From positions 1 to 61,626 of the forward strand of contig JAEWCF010000049.1 of NCBI GenBank assembly GCA_023390775.1: a stretch of DNA of 61,626 nt, read 5' to 3'. A program made the translations under genes and the position numbers. The stretch's first letter is position 1. Every line of letters begins with the position of its first letter. The notes beneath the pieces are model-generated. The model made no database searches. It saw nothing but the letters and a program-made list of their open reading frames with translations, and had not been told where the DNA came from. Below, in pieces: positions 17,066 through 25,446 of this stretch. This stretch comes from Bacteroidota bacterium. Lineage in GTDB: Bacteria; Bacteroidota; Bacteroidia; Flavobacteriales; Flavobacteriaceae.

Positions 17066-17182
17066 TTATCCTTGTCTTTGTTTAAATCTAGGATTTTTTT
17101 TGTTGATTACGTACAACCTGCCCTTGCGGCGCACGATCACGCACTCGGCGCTTCTTTTCTTAACTGATGCTCTTACTTTCAT
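17066..17182 (-). CDS. rpmJ: 50S ribosomal protein L36, zinc-free form
   Basis: A 38-codon gene. It starts MKVRASVKKRSAEC and ends PRFKQRQG, plainly L36. The four zinc ligands of the E. coli protein (C11, C14, C27, H33) are S11, C14, N27 and F33 here, so the zinc ribbon cannot form: this is a C-minus L36. It sits between infA and rpsM as expected. Confidence 0.96.
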   Translation of the reverse strand: MKVRASVKKRSAECVIVRRKGRLYVINKKNPRFKQRQG

Positions 17183-17195
17183 CTTTTAATGTTTT

Positions 17196-17245
17196 GAGTT
17201 TTGGGTTTTGGGTTTTGGGTTCTCATTGCTCAAAACCCACAACTC
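17196..17245. repeat. Inverted repeat of 'GGGTTTTGGG' words between infA and rpmJ
   Basis: Arms 17196-17210 and 17231-17245 pair at 14 of 15 positions around a 20-nt loop. The plus strand carries three GGG tracts separated by TTTT. The same GGGTTTTGGG/GGGTTATGGG words occur in gaps at about 36614-36665 and 60900-60940. Lies in the 73-nt gap between infA and rpmJ. Confidence 0.7.
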
Positions 17246-17255
17246 TTTACCAATT

Positions 17256-17471
17256 TTAATATCTATAAGTAATTCTTGCTTTGGTCAGATCGTATGGGCT
17301 CATTTCGAGCTTTACCTTATCGCCGGGAAGAAGCTTGATGTAGTGCATCCTCATTTTTCCGGAGATGTGGGCGATTACGATGTGCCCGTTTTCCAATTCC
17401 ACCCGGAACATTGCGTTCGACAATGCCTCGATGATGGATCCGTCCTGTTCTATCGCTGATTGTTTCGCCAT
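17256..17471 (-). CDS. infA: Translation initiation factor IF-1
   Basis: 71 residues, a single OB-fold of the S1 type. MAKQSAIEQDGSIIEALSNAMFRVELENGH and KMRMHYIKLLPGDKVKLEMSPYDL are the family hallmarks in order. Starts 4 nt after secY; the adk and map genes found here in many bacteria are absent. Confidence 0.98.
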   Translation of the reverse strand: MAKQSAIEQDGSIIEALSNAMFRVELENGHIVIAHISGKMRMHYIKLLPGDKVKLEMSPYDLTKARITYRY

Positions 17472-17475
17472 AAAC

Positions 17476-18822
17476 TTAAGCTACCGCTTTTCTGTTTTTA
17501 CCGGTTTTCATCAGACTGTCATAATGCCTGTTCAGCAAGTACGAATTGATTTGCTGAATGGTATCGATTGCAACTCCAACCATGATGATCAGTGAAGTTC
17601 CGCCATAGAACATCGCCCATGATTGTTGAATTCCCATCGTACTTACCACGATGGCCGGGAACACGGCGATCAAAGCAAGGAACAATGCACCCGGGAAGGT
17701 GATGAGTGACATGATCCTGTCGAGCAGTTCCGATGTTTCCACACCCGGCTTGGTGCCCGGGATGAAACCGCCGCTGCGCTTGAGGTCGTCAGCCATTTTA
17801 TTGGTCGGCACGGTGATGGCCGTATAGAAATACGTGAAAACGATGATCAGCGTGGCAAACACAAGGTTGTACCAGAATCCGAACATGTTGCTGAAGGTAC
17901 CCGCGATCGATTGTGAAGTCTCACTGTTCGAAAGTCCTGCAAGCGCAGCCGGAATGAACATGATCGCCTGGGCGAAGATGATCGGCATGACGCCCGAAGC
18001 GTTCAGCTTAAGCGGGATCCACTGGCGGTTGCCCCCGGCGGCATCTTGTTCAAAATCACCCGAAACCGTACGGCGTGCGTACTGCACCGGAATCCTGCGG
18101 ACCGCCATGACCAAAAGGACACAGGCAACGATTACGAGCAACCAAACGATGATCTCGAAAACGAGGAGCATCGGGCCACCGTTGTTGTTGGTGATACGCG
18201 TCGTGAATTCCTGGATGAACGCCTGCGGAAGCCTCGCAAGGATACCTACCATAATGAGCAGGGAGATACCGTTTCCGATTCCTTTGTCGGTGATCTTCTC
18301 ACCCAGCCACATCGCGAAGATGGTACCGGTTACCAGGATCAGGACCGAAGAAAATAAGAATGAGAATGAGTCAAAGCCAAGCAGGAATGCATTTGCGGGA
18401 AGCGTGCGGTACAGGTTGTAGATGTAACCCGGCCCCTGCACGAGCGTGATCGCAATGGTCAGCCAGCGTGTGATCTGGTTGATTTTTTTGCGGCCGCTTT
18501 CGCCTTCTTTCTGGAGTTTCTGCAGATAAGGGATCGCGATGCCCATCAACTGGACAACGATAGACGCCGAAATATACGGCATGATACCCAGGGCAAAAAC
18601 CGATGCCTGCGAGAACGCTCCTCCGGTAAACATGTCCAGGATCGAACCGATCCCGTCCTTTGTCTGGCCTGCGAGGGCGGCGAGCTGTGACGCATCAATG
18701 CCCGGAAGGGTTACCTGCGCACCAAAACGGTACACGAGCAGCAATCCCAAAGTGATCAGGATCCTGTTCTTCAGTTCCTCGATTTTCCAGACATTGGCTA
18801 TTCCTTCAAAGAATTTCTTCAT
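17476..18822 (-). CDS. secY: Protein translocase subunit SecY
   Basis: 448 residues with ten hydrophobic segments; the channel of the Sec translocon in the inner membrane. Recognisable parts include KIEELKNRILITLGLLLVYR at the start, the MPYISASIVVQLM helix and the cytosolic C-terminal loop region VPTNKMADDLKRSGGFIPG. It follows rplO by 13 nt. It would export the many signal-peptide proteins of this window. Confidence 0.98.
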   Translation of the reverse strand: MKKFFEGIANVWKIEELKNRILITLGLLLVYRFGAQVTLPGIDASQLAALAGQTKDGIGSILDMFTGGAFSQASVFALGIMPYISASIVVQLMGIAIPYLQKLQKEGESGRKKINQITRWLTIAITLVQGPGYIYNLYRTLPANAFLLGFDSFSFLFSSVLILVTGTIFAMWLGEKITDKGIGNGISLLIMVGILARLPQAFIQEFTTRITNNNGGPMLLVFEIIVWLLVIVACVLLVMAVRRIPVQYARRTVSGDFEQDAAGGNRQWIPLKLNASGVMPIIFAQAIMFIPAALAGLSNSETSQSIAGTFSNMFGFWYNLVFATLIIVFTYFYTAITVPTNKMADDLKRSGGFIPGTKPGVETSELLDRIMSLITFPGALFLALIAVFPAIVVSTMGIQQSWAMFYGGTSLIIMVGVAIDTIQQINSYLLNRHYDSLMKTGKNRKAVA

Positions 18823-18835
18823 CTTTCAATAAGAA

Positions 18836-19288
18836 TTATAGGGTTACGGCTTCTCCGCCGGCAGCCTCGATGGCGGCTTTTGCAGTAGCGGTAAATTTGT
18901 GCGCGGTAACTTTAAGTTTCGCTTTCAGCTCGCCACGGCCCATGATCTTCACGATCTCGTTCTTGGTGGCAAGCCTGTTGGCCACCATTACCGACATGTC
19001 CACGGTATCGGTGATGATGCCGTTGTCAACCATCGACTGGAGCGTATCCAGGTTCACACCCTGGTACTCCTTGCGGTTGATGTTGGTAAAACCAAACTTG
19101 GGAACACGCCTCTGGAGTGGCATCTGTCCACCCTCGAAACCGATCTTGCGCGAATAACCTGAACGTGACTTGGCACCTTTGTGCCCACGCGCGGCCGTTC
19201 CGCCTTTTCCGGAACCCTCACCACGGCCCACGCGCTTGTTCTGGTTGTGCGTGGAACCTTCGGCCGGCTGTAAGTTATGTAGATTCAT
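18836..19288 (-). CDS. rplO: 50S ribosomal protein L15
   Basis: 150 residues; MNLHNLQPAEGSTHNQNKRVGRGEGSG start with the Gly-rich RNA-binding arm (KGGTAARGHKGAKSRSGYS) and GFEGGQMPLQRRVPKFGF. Lies between rpmD and secY. Confidence 0.98.
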   Translation of the reverse strand: MNLHNLQPAEGSTHNQNKRVGRGEGSGKGGTAARGHKGAKSRSGYSRKIGFEGGQMPLQRRVPKFGFTNINRKEYQGVNLDTLQSMVDNGIITDTVDMSVMVANRLATKNEIVKIMGRGELKAKLKVTAHKFTATAKAAIEAAGGEAVTL

Positions 19289-19300
19289 CTCTGTGCTTTA

Positions 19301-19483
19301 TTATTTGGCCTCCTCAACGGAAACCAGGTGTTGAACTTTCTTTATCATCCCAAGGATAGCAGGATTTGACTCGTGCTCCACCACCTGGCCCATGCGGCGC
19401 AGACCCAAAGCCTCGAGGCCTCGTTTCTGGGTGAGCGGGCAGTTGATTTTGCTTCTTACTTGCTTTACAATTAGTTTCGCCAT
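19301..19483 (-). CDS. rpmD: 50S ribosomal protein L30
   Basis: 60 residues; KLIVKQVRSKINCPLTQKRG and LRRMGQVVEHESNPAILGM match the short bacterial L30. Spaced 11-12 nt from rpsE and rplO. Confidence 0.97.
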   Translation of the reverse strand: MAKLIVKQVRSKINCPLTQKRGLEALGLRRMGQVVEHESNPAILGMIKKVQHLVSVEEAK

Positions 19484-19494
19484 GATTTCCTGAA

Positions 19495-20019
19495 TTAACC
19501 TTTAAACAATTTTTCAAGGGAAACGCCGCGCTGCTTCGCGATGGTGTGGGCACTGCGCATCTGCAAGAGAGCGTCGAAGGTAGCCTTCACCACGTTGTGC
19601 GGGTTTGACGAACCCTGGGATTTTGACAATACGTCGTGGATTCCCACCGACTCAAGTACCGAACGAACGGCACCACCGGCGATAACTCCCGTACCATGAG
19701 AAGCAGGCATCAGGAAAACGCGGGCTCCGCCGAATTTACCTTTTTGCTCGTGCGGTACCGATTGGCCGCTGAGTGGGATCCTGACCAGGTTTTTCTTCGC
19801 ATCCTCGACCGCTTTCGCGATGGCTTCAGATACGTCTTTCGATTTGCCAAGGCCGTGGCCTACGACACCGTTCTCATCACCGACAACCACGATGGCCGAA
19901 AAGCCGAAAGCCCTTCCTCCTTTTGTTACCTTGGTCACACGGTTCACACTTACCAGGCGGTCCTTGAGCTCAAGCCCGCTAGGCTTTACGATTTCTACGT
20001 TTTTGTATTTATGGTACAT
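19495..20019 (-). CDS. rpsE: 30S ribosomal protein S5
   Basis: 174 residues; double-stranded RNA-binding S5 domain with LVSVNRVTKVTKGGRAFGFSA and the C-terminal domain GTGVIAGGAVRSVLESVGI. Helps decoding fidelity and the mRNA entry helicase function. Follows rplR by 6 nt. Confidence 0.98.
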   Translation of the reverse strand: MYHKYKNVEIVKPSGLELKDRLVSVNRVTKVTKGGRAFGFSAIVVVGDENGVVGHGLGKSKDVSEAIAKAVEDAKKNLVRIPLSGQSVPHEQKGKFGGARVFLMPASHGTGVIAGGAVRSVLESVGIHDVLSKSQGSSNPHNVVKATFDALLQMRSAHTIAKQRGVSLEKLFKG

Positions 20020-20025
20020 GACTTC

Positions 20026-20379
20026 TTAGAATTTAAGCCCGGCAGCCCTTGCGCCTTCTGCTAGTGATTGAATACGGCCGTGGTACAGGTATCCTCCGCG
20101 GTCGAATGCGACCTCGGTGATGCCTGCCGCCAATGCCTTCTCGGCGATCGAGGCTCCAACGGCGTTGGCGATCTCGATGTTGGTTCCGTCGGCTTTAGCG
20201 CCTTTATCGCGGGATGATGCAGCCAATAAGGTTACACCGTTCACATCGTCGATGAGTTGCGCATAGATTTCCTTGTTGCTCCTGAAAACCGATAGTCTTG
20301 GCCTCGCGGCTGTACCGGTAACGATTTTCCGGATGCGGTAGCGGATTCTCTGTCTCCTGCTTGATTTTGTTAGTGACAT
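20026..20379 (-). CDS. rplR: 50S ribosomal protein L18
   Basis: 117 residues; RIRYRIRKIVTGTAARPRLSV followed by FDRGGYLYHGRIQSLAEGAR at the end. Binds 5S rRNA with L5. Follows rplF by 10 nt. Confidence 0.98.
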   Translation of the reverse strand: MSLTKSSRRQRIRYRIRKIVTGTAARPRLSVFRSNKEIYAQLIDDVNGVTLLAASSRDKGAKADGTNIEIANAVGASIAEKALAAGITEVAFDRGGYLYHGRIQSLAEGARAAGLKF

Positions 20380-20389
20380 AACTTTATTT

Positions 20390-20932
20390 TTAAGCTGATT
20401 TACCTGCTTTTCTTCTTAATACTTCTCCTACGAACTTCACGCCTTTTCCTTTGTAAGGCTCAGGCTTGCGGAAACCGCGGATCTTGGCGGCCACCTGTCC
20501 GAGCAATTGCTTGTCGAATGAAGTGAGTTTCACGATCGGGTTCTTTCCTTTTTCGGAAATGGTCTCGAGTTTCACTTCGGGCGCAACCTCAAGGATGATG
20601 TTGTGCGAGAAGCCCAGCGCAAGGTCCAGTTTCTGGCCCTGGTTGGATGCCCTGTAACCTACCCCTACGAGCTCGAGTTCTTTGGTGAAACCGTTTGAAA
20701 CGCCGTTGATCATGTTGCTGATCAAAGCGCGGTAAAGTCCGTGCTTGGCGCGTTGGTCTTTTGCGTCCGAAGAGCGCTCCACCAGGATCTGACCGTCTTC
20801 CATTGTGATGGTAACGTCGCTGTATTCCTGCTTAAGCTCCCCTAATTTTCCTTTTACGGTGATCATTCCGTCTGCGACATCGACCGTAACTCCGGCCGGG
20901 ATCGCTACTGGGTTTTTTCCTATTCTTGACAT
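20390..20932 (-). CDS. rplF: 50S ribosomal protein L6
   Basis: 180 residues; MSRIGKNPVAIPAGVTVDV start, two L6 repeats, and a C-terminus with RKPEPYKGKGVKFVGE. Lies at the base of the factor-binding stalk. Confidence 0.98.
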   Translation of the reverse strand: MSRIGKNPVAIPAGVTVDVADGMITVKGKLGELKQEYSDVTITMEDGQILVERSSDAKDQRAKHGLYRALISNMINGVSNGFTKELELVGVGYRASNQGQKLDLALGFSHNIILEVAPEVKLETISEKGKNPIVKLTSFDKQLLGQVAAKIRGFRKPEPYKGKGVKFVGEVLRRKAGKSA

Positions 20933-20946
20933 CTTCTGTTCTTTAA

Positions 20947-21345
20947 TTAGTATACGTAACAGATTACTTCACCACCAACATTGAGTTGTTTCGCCTGCTT
21001 CCCGGTCATGAGACCTTTTGAAGTCGATACGATGGCGATGCCAAGCCCGTTGAGGATCCTTGGGATCTCCGTGGCGCCTGCATATTTACGCAAACCCGGT
21101 TTACTGATTCTCTGAAGGTCTTTGATGACGGGCTCTTTGGTCTCCCGGTCATACTTAAGGGCGATCTTGATCTTCCCTTGTACGGCGTCGTCCTCGAATT
21201 TGTAGCTCAGGATGTAGCCTTGGTCGAAAAGGATTTTGGTAATCTCTTTCTTGAGGTTTGAAGCAGGGATTTCAACGACCTTGTGCTTTGCAGCCACTGC
21301 GTTGCGGACCCTGGTAAGATAATCCGCGATAGGATCTGTATACAT
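20947..21345 (-). CDS. rpsH: 30S ribosomal protein S8
   Basis: 132 residues; MYTDPIADYLTRVRNAVAAKH start and the ILNGLGIAIVSTSKGLMTGKQA signature. In E. coli S8 represses its own operon by binding the mRNA. It begins after a 200-nt gap, the longest inside the ribosomal run, which holds a strong hairpin. Confidence 0.98.
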   Translation of the reverse strand: MYTDPIADYLTRVRNAVAAKHKVVEIPASNLKKEITKILFDQGYILSYKFEDDAVQGKIKIALKYDRETKEPVIKDLQRISKPGLRKYAGATEIPRILNGLGIAIVSTSKGLMTGKQAKQLNVGGEVICYVY

Positions 21346-21495
21346 GTTTATTAAATTGCGGATACGGTTTTCGGAAGAACCTTTCTGCCGAACCTATACC
21401 CAATTGAACTCTAAATCCAGCTGTCAGCCTTCAGCTTTCAGCAATAAGCCCGAATGCAAAACCATTCGAGCGCGCAAAACTACAAAAAAAAGCAC

Positions 21496-21531
21496 AATAA
21501 TCAGCAATCAAAAAAATGATTGCTGATTATT
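21496..21531 (-). promoter_or_regulatory. Perfect 15-bp hairpin between rpsN and rpsH
   Basis: Arms 21496-21510 and 21517-21531 are exact reverse complements with a 6-nt A-rich (T-rich in mRNA) loop. On the operon strand the hairpin is followed by a nine-T run (21482-21491 region), so it could act as an attenuator or partial terminator. A -7-like TAGTTTTG (minus strand, 21482-21475) follows, but no -33 box lies at good spacing. It sits 15 nt after the rpsN stop. Confidence 0.65.
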
Positions 21532-21545
21532 TGGCTTTTAGCTTT

Positions 21546-21815
21546 TTACCAAGAGGCTTTTTTCACGCCCGGGATCAGTCCCTGGTTGGCCATTTCACGG
21601 AACGTAACACGTGAAATACCAAACTGGCGCATATAACCGCGAGGCCTTCCGGTGAGTTTGCAACGGTTGTGCATGCGCACGGGAGAAGCGTTTTTCGGCA
21701 ATTTTTGCAGACCTACGTAATCTCCTGCTTCCAGCAAAGCCTTGCGTTTTGCCGCATACTTTTCAACCGTCTTTGCCCTTTTTACCTCACGGGCTTTCAT
21801 TGATTCTTTAGCCAT
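21546..21815 (-). CDS. rpsN: 30S ribosomal protein S14 (long, zinc-free form)
   Basis: 89 residues; MAKESMKAREVKRAKTVEKY start and the C-terminal GRPRGYMRQFGISRVTFREM block. It is the long form and lacks the CxxC pairs of the short zinc-binding type. Starts 3 nt after rplE. Confidence 0.98.
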   Translation of the reverse strand: MAKESMKAREVKRAKTVEKYAAKRKALLEAGDYVGLQKLPKNASPVRMHNRCKLTGRPRGYMRQFGISRVTFREMANQGLIPGVKKASW

Positions 21816-21818
21816 GTC

Positions 21819-22370
21819 TTAGTTCTTTTTAAAGGGTAAGCCCAATTCTGCCAAAAGCGATTTCGCTTCCTTGTCAGTCTGTGCGGTGGTTACGAATGTG
21901 ATGTCCATACCGGAGATCTTGTTGACCTTGTCGATATCGATTTCAGGGAAGATGATTTGCTCCAGAACACCCAGGTTGTAGTTTCCGCGTCCGTCAAAGC
22001 CCGAAGCCTTGATTCCGCTAAAGTCACGTACCCGTGGCAAAGCCGAAGTGATCAGCCTGTCCAGGAATTCGTACATGCGCTCGCCGCGCAGGGTCACTTT
22101 GGCCCCGATCGGCATGCCTTTACGAAGCTTGAACGAAGCGACGTCTTTCTTTGAAATGGTCGATACCGCCTTTTGGCCGGTGATCTTGGTAAGCTCGTCA
22201 ACGGCATAGTCGATAAGCTTCTTGTCGGATACCGCGGCACCTACGCCACGGCTAAGGACGATCTTCTCAAGTTTTGGGACCTGCATGATGTTCTTGTAAC
22301 CGAACTCTTCCTTAAGCGCAGGAATTACCCTTTGCTTGTATTCATCTTTAAGTCTTGGAATATATGCCAT
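21819..22370 (-). CDS. rplE: 50S ribosomal protein L5
   Basis: 183 residues; IMQVPKLEKIVLSRGVGAAV and RGERMYEFLDRLITSALPRVRDF are the family blocks. Binds 5S rRNA and contacts the P-site tRNA. Starts 3 nt after rplX. Confidence 0.98.
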   Translation of the reverse strand: MAYIPRLKDEYKQRVIPALKEEFGYKNIMQVPKLEKIVLSRGVGAAVSDKKLIDYAVDELTKITGQKAVSTISKKDVASFKLRKGMPIGAKVTLRGERMYEFLDRLITSALPRVRDFSGIKASGFDGRGNYNLGVLEQIIFPEIDIDKVNKISGMDITFVTTAQTDKEAKSLLAELGLPFKKN

Positions 22371-22373
22371 CGC

Positions 22374-22655
22374 TTATGCTTTATTTGTTTTCTTTGAAGC
22401 TTTCTTCTCGGTCGCAGCAGGTTTCGCGTTGTCAACGAGTGACAGGTTTGAAATGTGGATCGGTGCTTCTTTCTTCACGATGCCTCCCTGCGGGTTTTTC
22501 GCGCTCGGCTTCGTGTGCCTTGATACCATGTTCACGCCTTCCACGATCGCCTTGTTGGCTTCGCGCATCACGCGTGTCACTTTTCCGGTGGTTCCTTTGT
22601 GGTCGCCGGCAATCACCTTTACGGTGTCTCCTGATTTAATCTTCAGCTTTATCAT
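22374..22655 (-). CDS. rplX: 50S ribosomal protein L24
   Basis: 93 residues with the KOW motif (SGDTVKVIAGDHKGTTGKV) near the start and a Lys/Ala-rich tail. ATG 22655 (MIKLKIKSGD) is preferred to the GTG two codons upstream because it matches the family start. Confidence 0.97.
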   Translation of the reverse strand: MIKLKIKSGDTVKVIAGDHKGTTGKVTRVMREANKAIVEGVNMVSRHTKPSAKNPQGGIVKKEAPIHISNLSLVDNAKPAATEKKASKKTNKA

Positions 22656-22667
22656 TTCCACAATAAA

Positions 22668-23036
22668 TTAAAGCACTTCAGGTGCCAGTGATACAATTTT
22701 CATGAACTGCTTCTCGCGGAGTTCCCTGGCAACGGGACCGAACACGCGTGTTCCGCGCATCTCGCCCTGTGCGTTCAAAAGCACGCACGCGTTGTCGTCG
22801 AAACGGATGTAGGAACCGTCGGCCCTGCGGACCTCCTTCTTGGTACGCACCACAACAGCGGTAGATACCGATCCCTTCTTCACGTTTCCGTTAGGGGTTG
22901 CATCCTTGATAGAAACTACAATCTTGTCACCAACAGAAGCATACCTCCTTTTGGTACCTCCCAGAACACGGATCGCAAGGACTTCCTTGGCTCCCGTGTT
23001 GTCTGCTACTTTTAGTCTTGATTCCTGTTGTACCAT
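22668..23036 (-). CDS. rplN: 50S ribosomal protein L14
   Basis: 122 residues; MVQQESRLKVADNTGAKEVL start and the RGTRVFGPVARELREKQFMKI end block. Begins 2 nt after rpsQ. Confidence 0.98.
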   Translation of the reverse strand: MVQQESRLKVADNTGAKEVLAIRVLGGTKRRYASVGDKIVVSIKDATPNGNVKKGSVSTAVVVRTKKEVRRADGSYIRFDDNACVLLNAQGEMRGTRVFGPVARELREKQFMKIVSLAPEVL

Positions 23037-23038
23037 GA

Positions 23039-23296
23039 TTACTTAGCTCTTTCAATGATTTCTACTAACCTCCAGCACTTGGTCTTACTCAAAGGACGCG
23101 TTTCGCTGATCCTTACCGTATCGCCCACGTTGCAGTCGTTCTTCTCGTCGTGTGCATGGTATTTTTTCGTCTTCAAAACGAATTTACCATACAGAGGGTG
23201 TTTTACCTTACGCACTTCGGCAACAACGATGGATTTCTCCATCTTGTTTGAAGTGACCACTCCGATTCTCTCTTTTCTTAAGTTTCTTTTTTCCAT
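23039..23296 (-). CDS. rpsQ: 30S ribosomal protein S17
   Basis: 85 residues, OB-fold; KERIGVVTSNKMEKSIVV and GDTVRISETRPLSKTKCW are the signatures. Follows rpmC by 12 nt. Confidence 0.98.
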   Translation of the reverse strand: MEKRNLRKERIGVVTSNKMEKSIVVAEVRKVKHPLYGKFVLKTKKYHAHDEKNDCNVGDTVRISETRPLSKTKCWRLVEIIERAK

Positions 23297-23308
23297 CTTT
23301 CCGCGGAA

Positions 23309-23500
23309 TTATTGTAGCTCTCTTTTGCTTAGTTCGGTCGCCAGCCTTGCCACTGTACGGCGTACCGCACGGATCTGCATCGGGTTCTGGATCGGGGAGA
23401 CCGCGTGCGCCATTTTCAGGTCGTTGTACGCTTTCTTGGTCTCGTTAAGCTTTTCTTGCAACTCAGCTGCAGAAAGATTTGCTATTTCTGATTGTTTCAT
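23309..23500 (-). CDS. rpmC: 50S ribosomal protein L29
   Basis: 63 residues, two-helix protein; MKQSEIANLSAAELQEKLNE start and the NPMQIRAVRRTVARLATEL motif. Near the peptide exit tunnel. Confidence 0.97.
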   Translation of the reverse strand: MKQSEIANLSAAELQEKLNETKKAYNDLKMAHAVSPIQNPMQIRAVRRTVARLATELSKRELQ

Positions 23501-23512
23501 AATGCTTATAAA

Positions 23513-23938
23513 TTATGCTTCGAAATCTCTTGCAACGATGAATTTGGTCTTCACGGGGAGTTTCTGCGCGGCAAGGCGAAGCGCCTCTTTTGCTACCGAC
23601 AGCGGAACACCGCCCACTTCAAACATAATCCTTCCGGGTTTTACGACGGCTGCCCAGTATTCAACGGCACCCTTTCCTTTACCCATACGTACCTCAAGAG
23701 GCTTCTTGGTGATCGGCTTGTCCGGGAAAATCTTGATCCAAAGCTGTCCTTCCCTCTTCATGTAACGGGTTGCGGCGATACGCGCAGCCTCGATTTGGCG
23801 TGAAGTTAGGAACATACCTGTCTCGTGTACCGATTTGATGCCGAACATACCGTTTGAAAGCTCATGTCCCCTTTGGGAAACGCCCTTCATCCTACCCTTT
23901 TGTACCTTGCGGTATTTTGTCCTTTTAGGCTGTAACAT
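23513..23938 (-). CDS. rplP: 50S ribosomal protein L16
   Basis: 141 residues; MLQPKRTKYRKVQKGRMKG start, IFPDKPITKKPLEVRMGKGK and AAVVKPGRIMFEVGGVP. Needed for A-site tRNA placement. Confidence 0.98.
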   Translation of the reverse strand: MLQPKRTKYRKVQKGRMKGVSQRGHELSNGMFGIKSVHETGMFLTSRQIEAARIAATRYMKREGQLWIKIFPDKPITKKPLEVRMGKGKGAVEYWAAVVKPGRIMFEVGGVPLSVAKEALRLAAQKLPVKTKFIVARDFEA

Positions 23939-23958
23939 GTTTCTTTAATTTAGATAAA

Positions 23959-24732
23959 TTACTTTCGTTTACGGTCTCCGCTACCTGACGGTTTGCGGTC
24001 CTTGTTGAAGGGTTTGCGGTCTCCGCGTGGAGAATCGCCGCGCTTCTCGCCACCACCGGCTCCGGACTGTTTTTTGTCCATGCCTACAAGTGGAGAAAGG
24101 TCCCTCTTTCCGTAAACCTCGCCTTTCATGATCCACACCTTGATGCCCATACGACCATAAGTCGTGTGTGCTTCGGCCAAAGCGTAGTCAATATCGGCCC
24201 TGAAAGTTGACAAAGGAATACGACCCTCTTTAAAGTTTTCCGAACGCGCCATTTCGGCACCGTTCAGACGACCTGAAATCATCACCTTAACACCTTCGGC
24301 ATTCATACGCATTGAGGCGGCAATAGCCATTTTGATCGCCCTGCGGTATGAGATGCGGCTTTCGATCTGGCGTGCGATGGAGGTCGCTACCAGGAAAGCG
24401 TCAAGCTCCGGCCTTTTGATTTCAAAGATGTTGATCTGAACCTCTTTGTCGGTAACCTTCTTAAGTTCTTCCTTCAGCTTGTCTACCTCCTGGCCGCCTT
24501 TCCCGATGATGATCCCGGGACGGGCAGTGGTGATAGTAACGGTTACAAGCTTCAAAGTCCTCTCGATGATTACTTTTGACACACTGGCTTTCGATAAACG
24601 AGCATGGATGTACTTGCGGATTTTGTGATCCTCGGCGATTTTGTCACCGTAATCATTTCCACCATACCAGTTTGAATCCCATCCGCGGATGATTCCGAGG
24701 CGATTTCCAATCGGATTTGTCTTTTGTCCCAT
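23959..24732 (-). CDS. rpsC: 30S ribosomal protein S3
   Basis: 257 residues. KH domain (TARPGIIIGKGGQEVDKL) and C-terminal S3 domain (RADIDYALAEAHTTYGRMGIKVWI), then a basic Gly/Asp/Arg/Lys-rich tail of about 35 residues, longer than in E. coli (233 residues). Part of the mRNA entry helicase with S4 and S5. Confidence 0.98.
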   Translation of the reverse strand: MGQKTNPIGNRLGIIRGWDSNWYGGNDYGDKIAEDHKIRKYIHARLSKASVSKVIIERTLKLVTVTITTARPGIIIGKGGQEVDKLKEELKKVTDKEVQINIFEIKRPELDAFLVATSIARQIESRISYRRAIKMAIAASMRMNAEGVKVMISGRLNGAEMARSENFKEGRIPLSTFRADIDYALAEAHTTYGRMGIKVWIMKGEVYGKRDLSPLVGMDKKQSGAGGGEKRGDSPRGDRKPFNKDRKPSGSGDRKRK

Positions 24733-24737
24733 GTTAT

Positions 24738-25151
24738 TTATGAATTGCTAAGTGTGTTATCTAATTGTCCCAATACGATGGTAACGTGGTTGGAACGCTT
24801 GCGGATCCTGTGTGCGCGCCCTTGCGGAGCCGGACGAAGCCTCTTGAGCATCATCCCGCCGTCAACGCGGATCTCCTTTACGAACAGCCCGGCGTCGGCA
24901 ACGTTGCCGTCGGCGTTCTTCTGCTCCCAATTGTTGATGGCCGACAACAGCAGTTTCTCCAGCTTGCGAGAAGCTTCCTTGTTGCTGAACCTCAAAACGT
25001 TCAAAGCCCTTTCAACCTTTTGACCCCTTACCAGGTCAGCCACAAGGCGCATTTTCCTAGGTGAAGTAGGGCAGTTATTCAACTTTGCGAAAGCGATCTG
25101 CTTGTTAGCTTCCTTGATGCCTTCGGCTCTTTCTCTTTTACGAACTCCCAT
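24738..25151 (-). CDS. rplV: 50S ribosomal protein L22
   Basis: 137 residues; NCPTSPRKMRLVADLVRGQ and the RLRPAPQGRAHRIRKRSNH loop that lines the exit tunnel. Starts 6 nt after rpsS. Confidence 0.98.
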   Translation of the reverse strand: MGVRKRERAEGIKEANKQIAFAKLNNCPTSPRKMRLVADLVRGQKVERALNVLRFSNKEASRKLEKLLLSAINNWEQKNADGNVADAGLFVKEIRVDGGMMLKRLRPAPQGRAHRIRKRSNHVTIVLGQLDNTLSNS

Positions 25152-25157
25152 AGCTTC

Positions 25158-25436
25158 TTACTTTTTACCTTTATTTTTTGCACCCGCGTGGCCGCGGAAT
25201 GAACGGGTCGGTGAAAATTCGCCGAGTTTGTGACCCACCATGTTCTCGGTTACATAAACCGGAACGAACTGGCGGCCATTGTGTACGGCGATTGTCTGTC
25301 CTACGAAATCAGGAGTGATCATCGACGCGCGAGACCAGGTCTTAACGACGGCTTTGTTTCCTTTTTCGTTGTTCTCGAGTACTTTTTTCTCGAGTTTATA
25401 GTGAACGAATGGTCCTTTTTTTAATGAACGTGCCAT
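25158..25436 (-). CDS. rpsS: 30S ribosomal protein S19
   Basis: 92 residues; MARSLKKGPFVHYKLEKKV start and GHKLGEFSPTRSFRGHAG end block. Head protein binding near S13. Confidence 0.98.
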   Translation of the reverse strand: MARSLKKGPFVHYKLEKKVLENNEKGNKAVVKTWSRASMITPDFVGQTIAVHNGRQFVPVYVTENMVGHKLGEFSPTRSFRGHAGAKNKGKK

Positions 25437-25446
25437 GTGCTACTTG

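Noticed and set aside
23028..23765. A 245-codon plus-strand frame opposite rpsQ, rpmC and rplP
   Set aside because: Shadow of conserved ribosomal protein genes.
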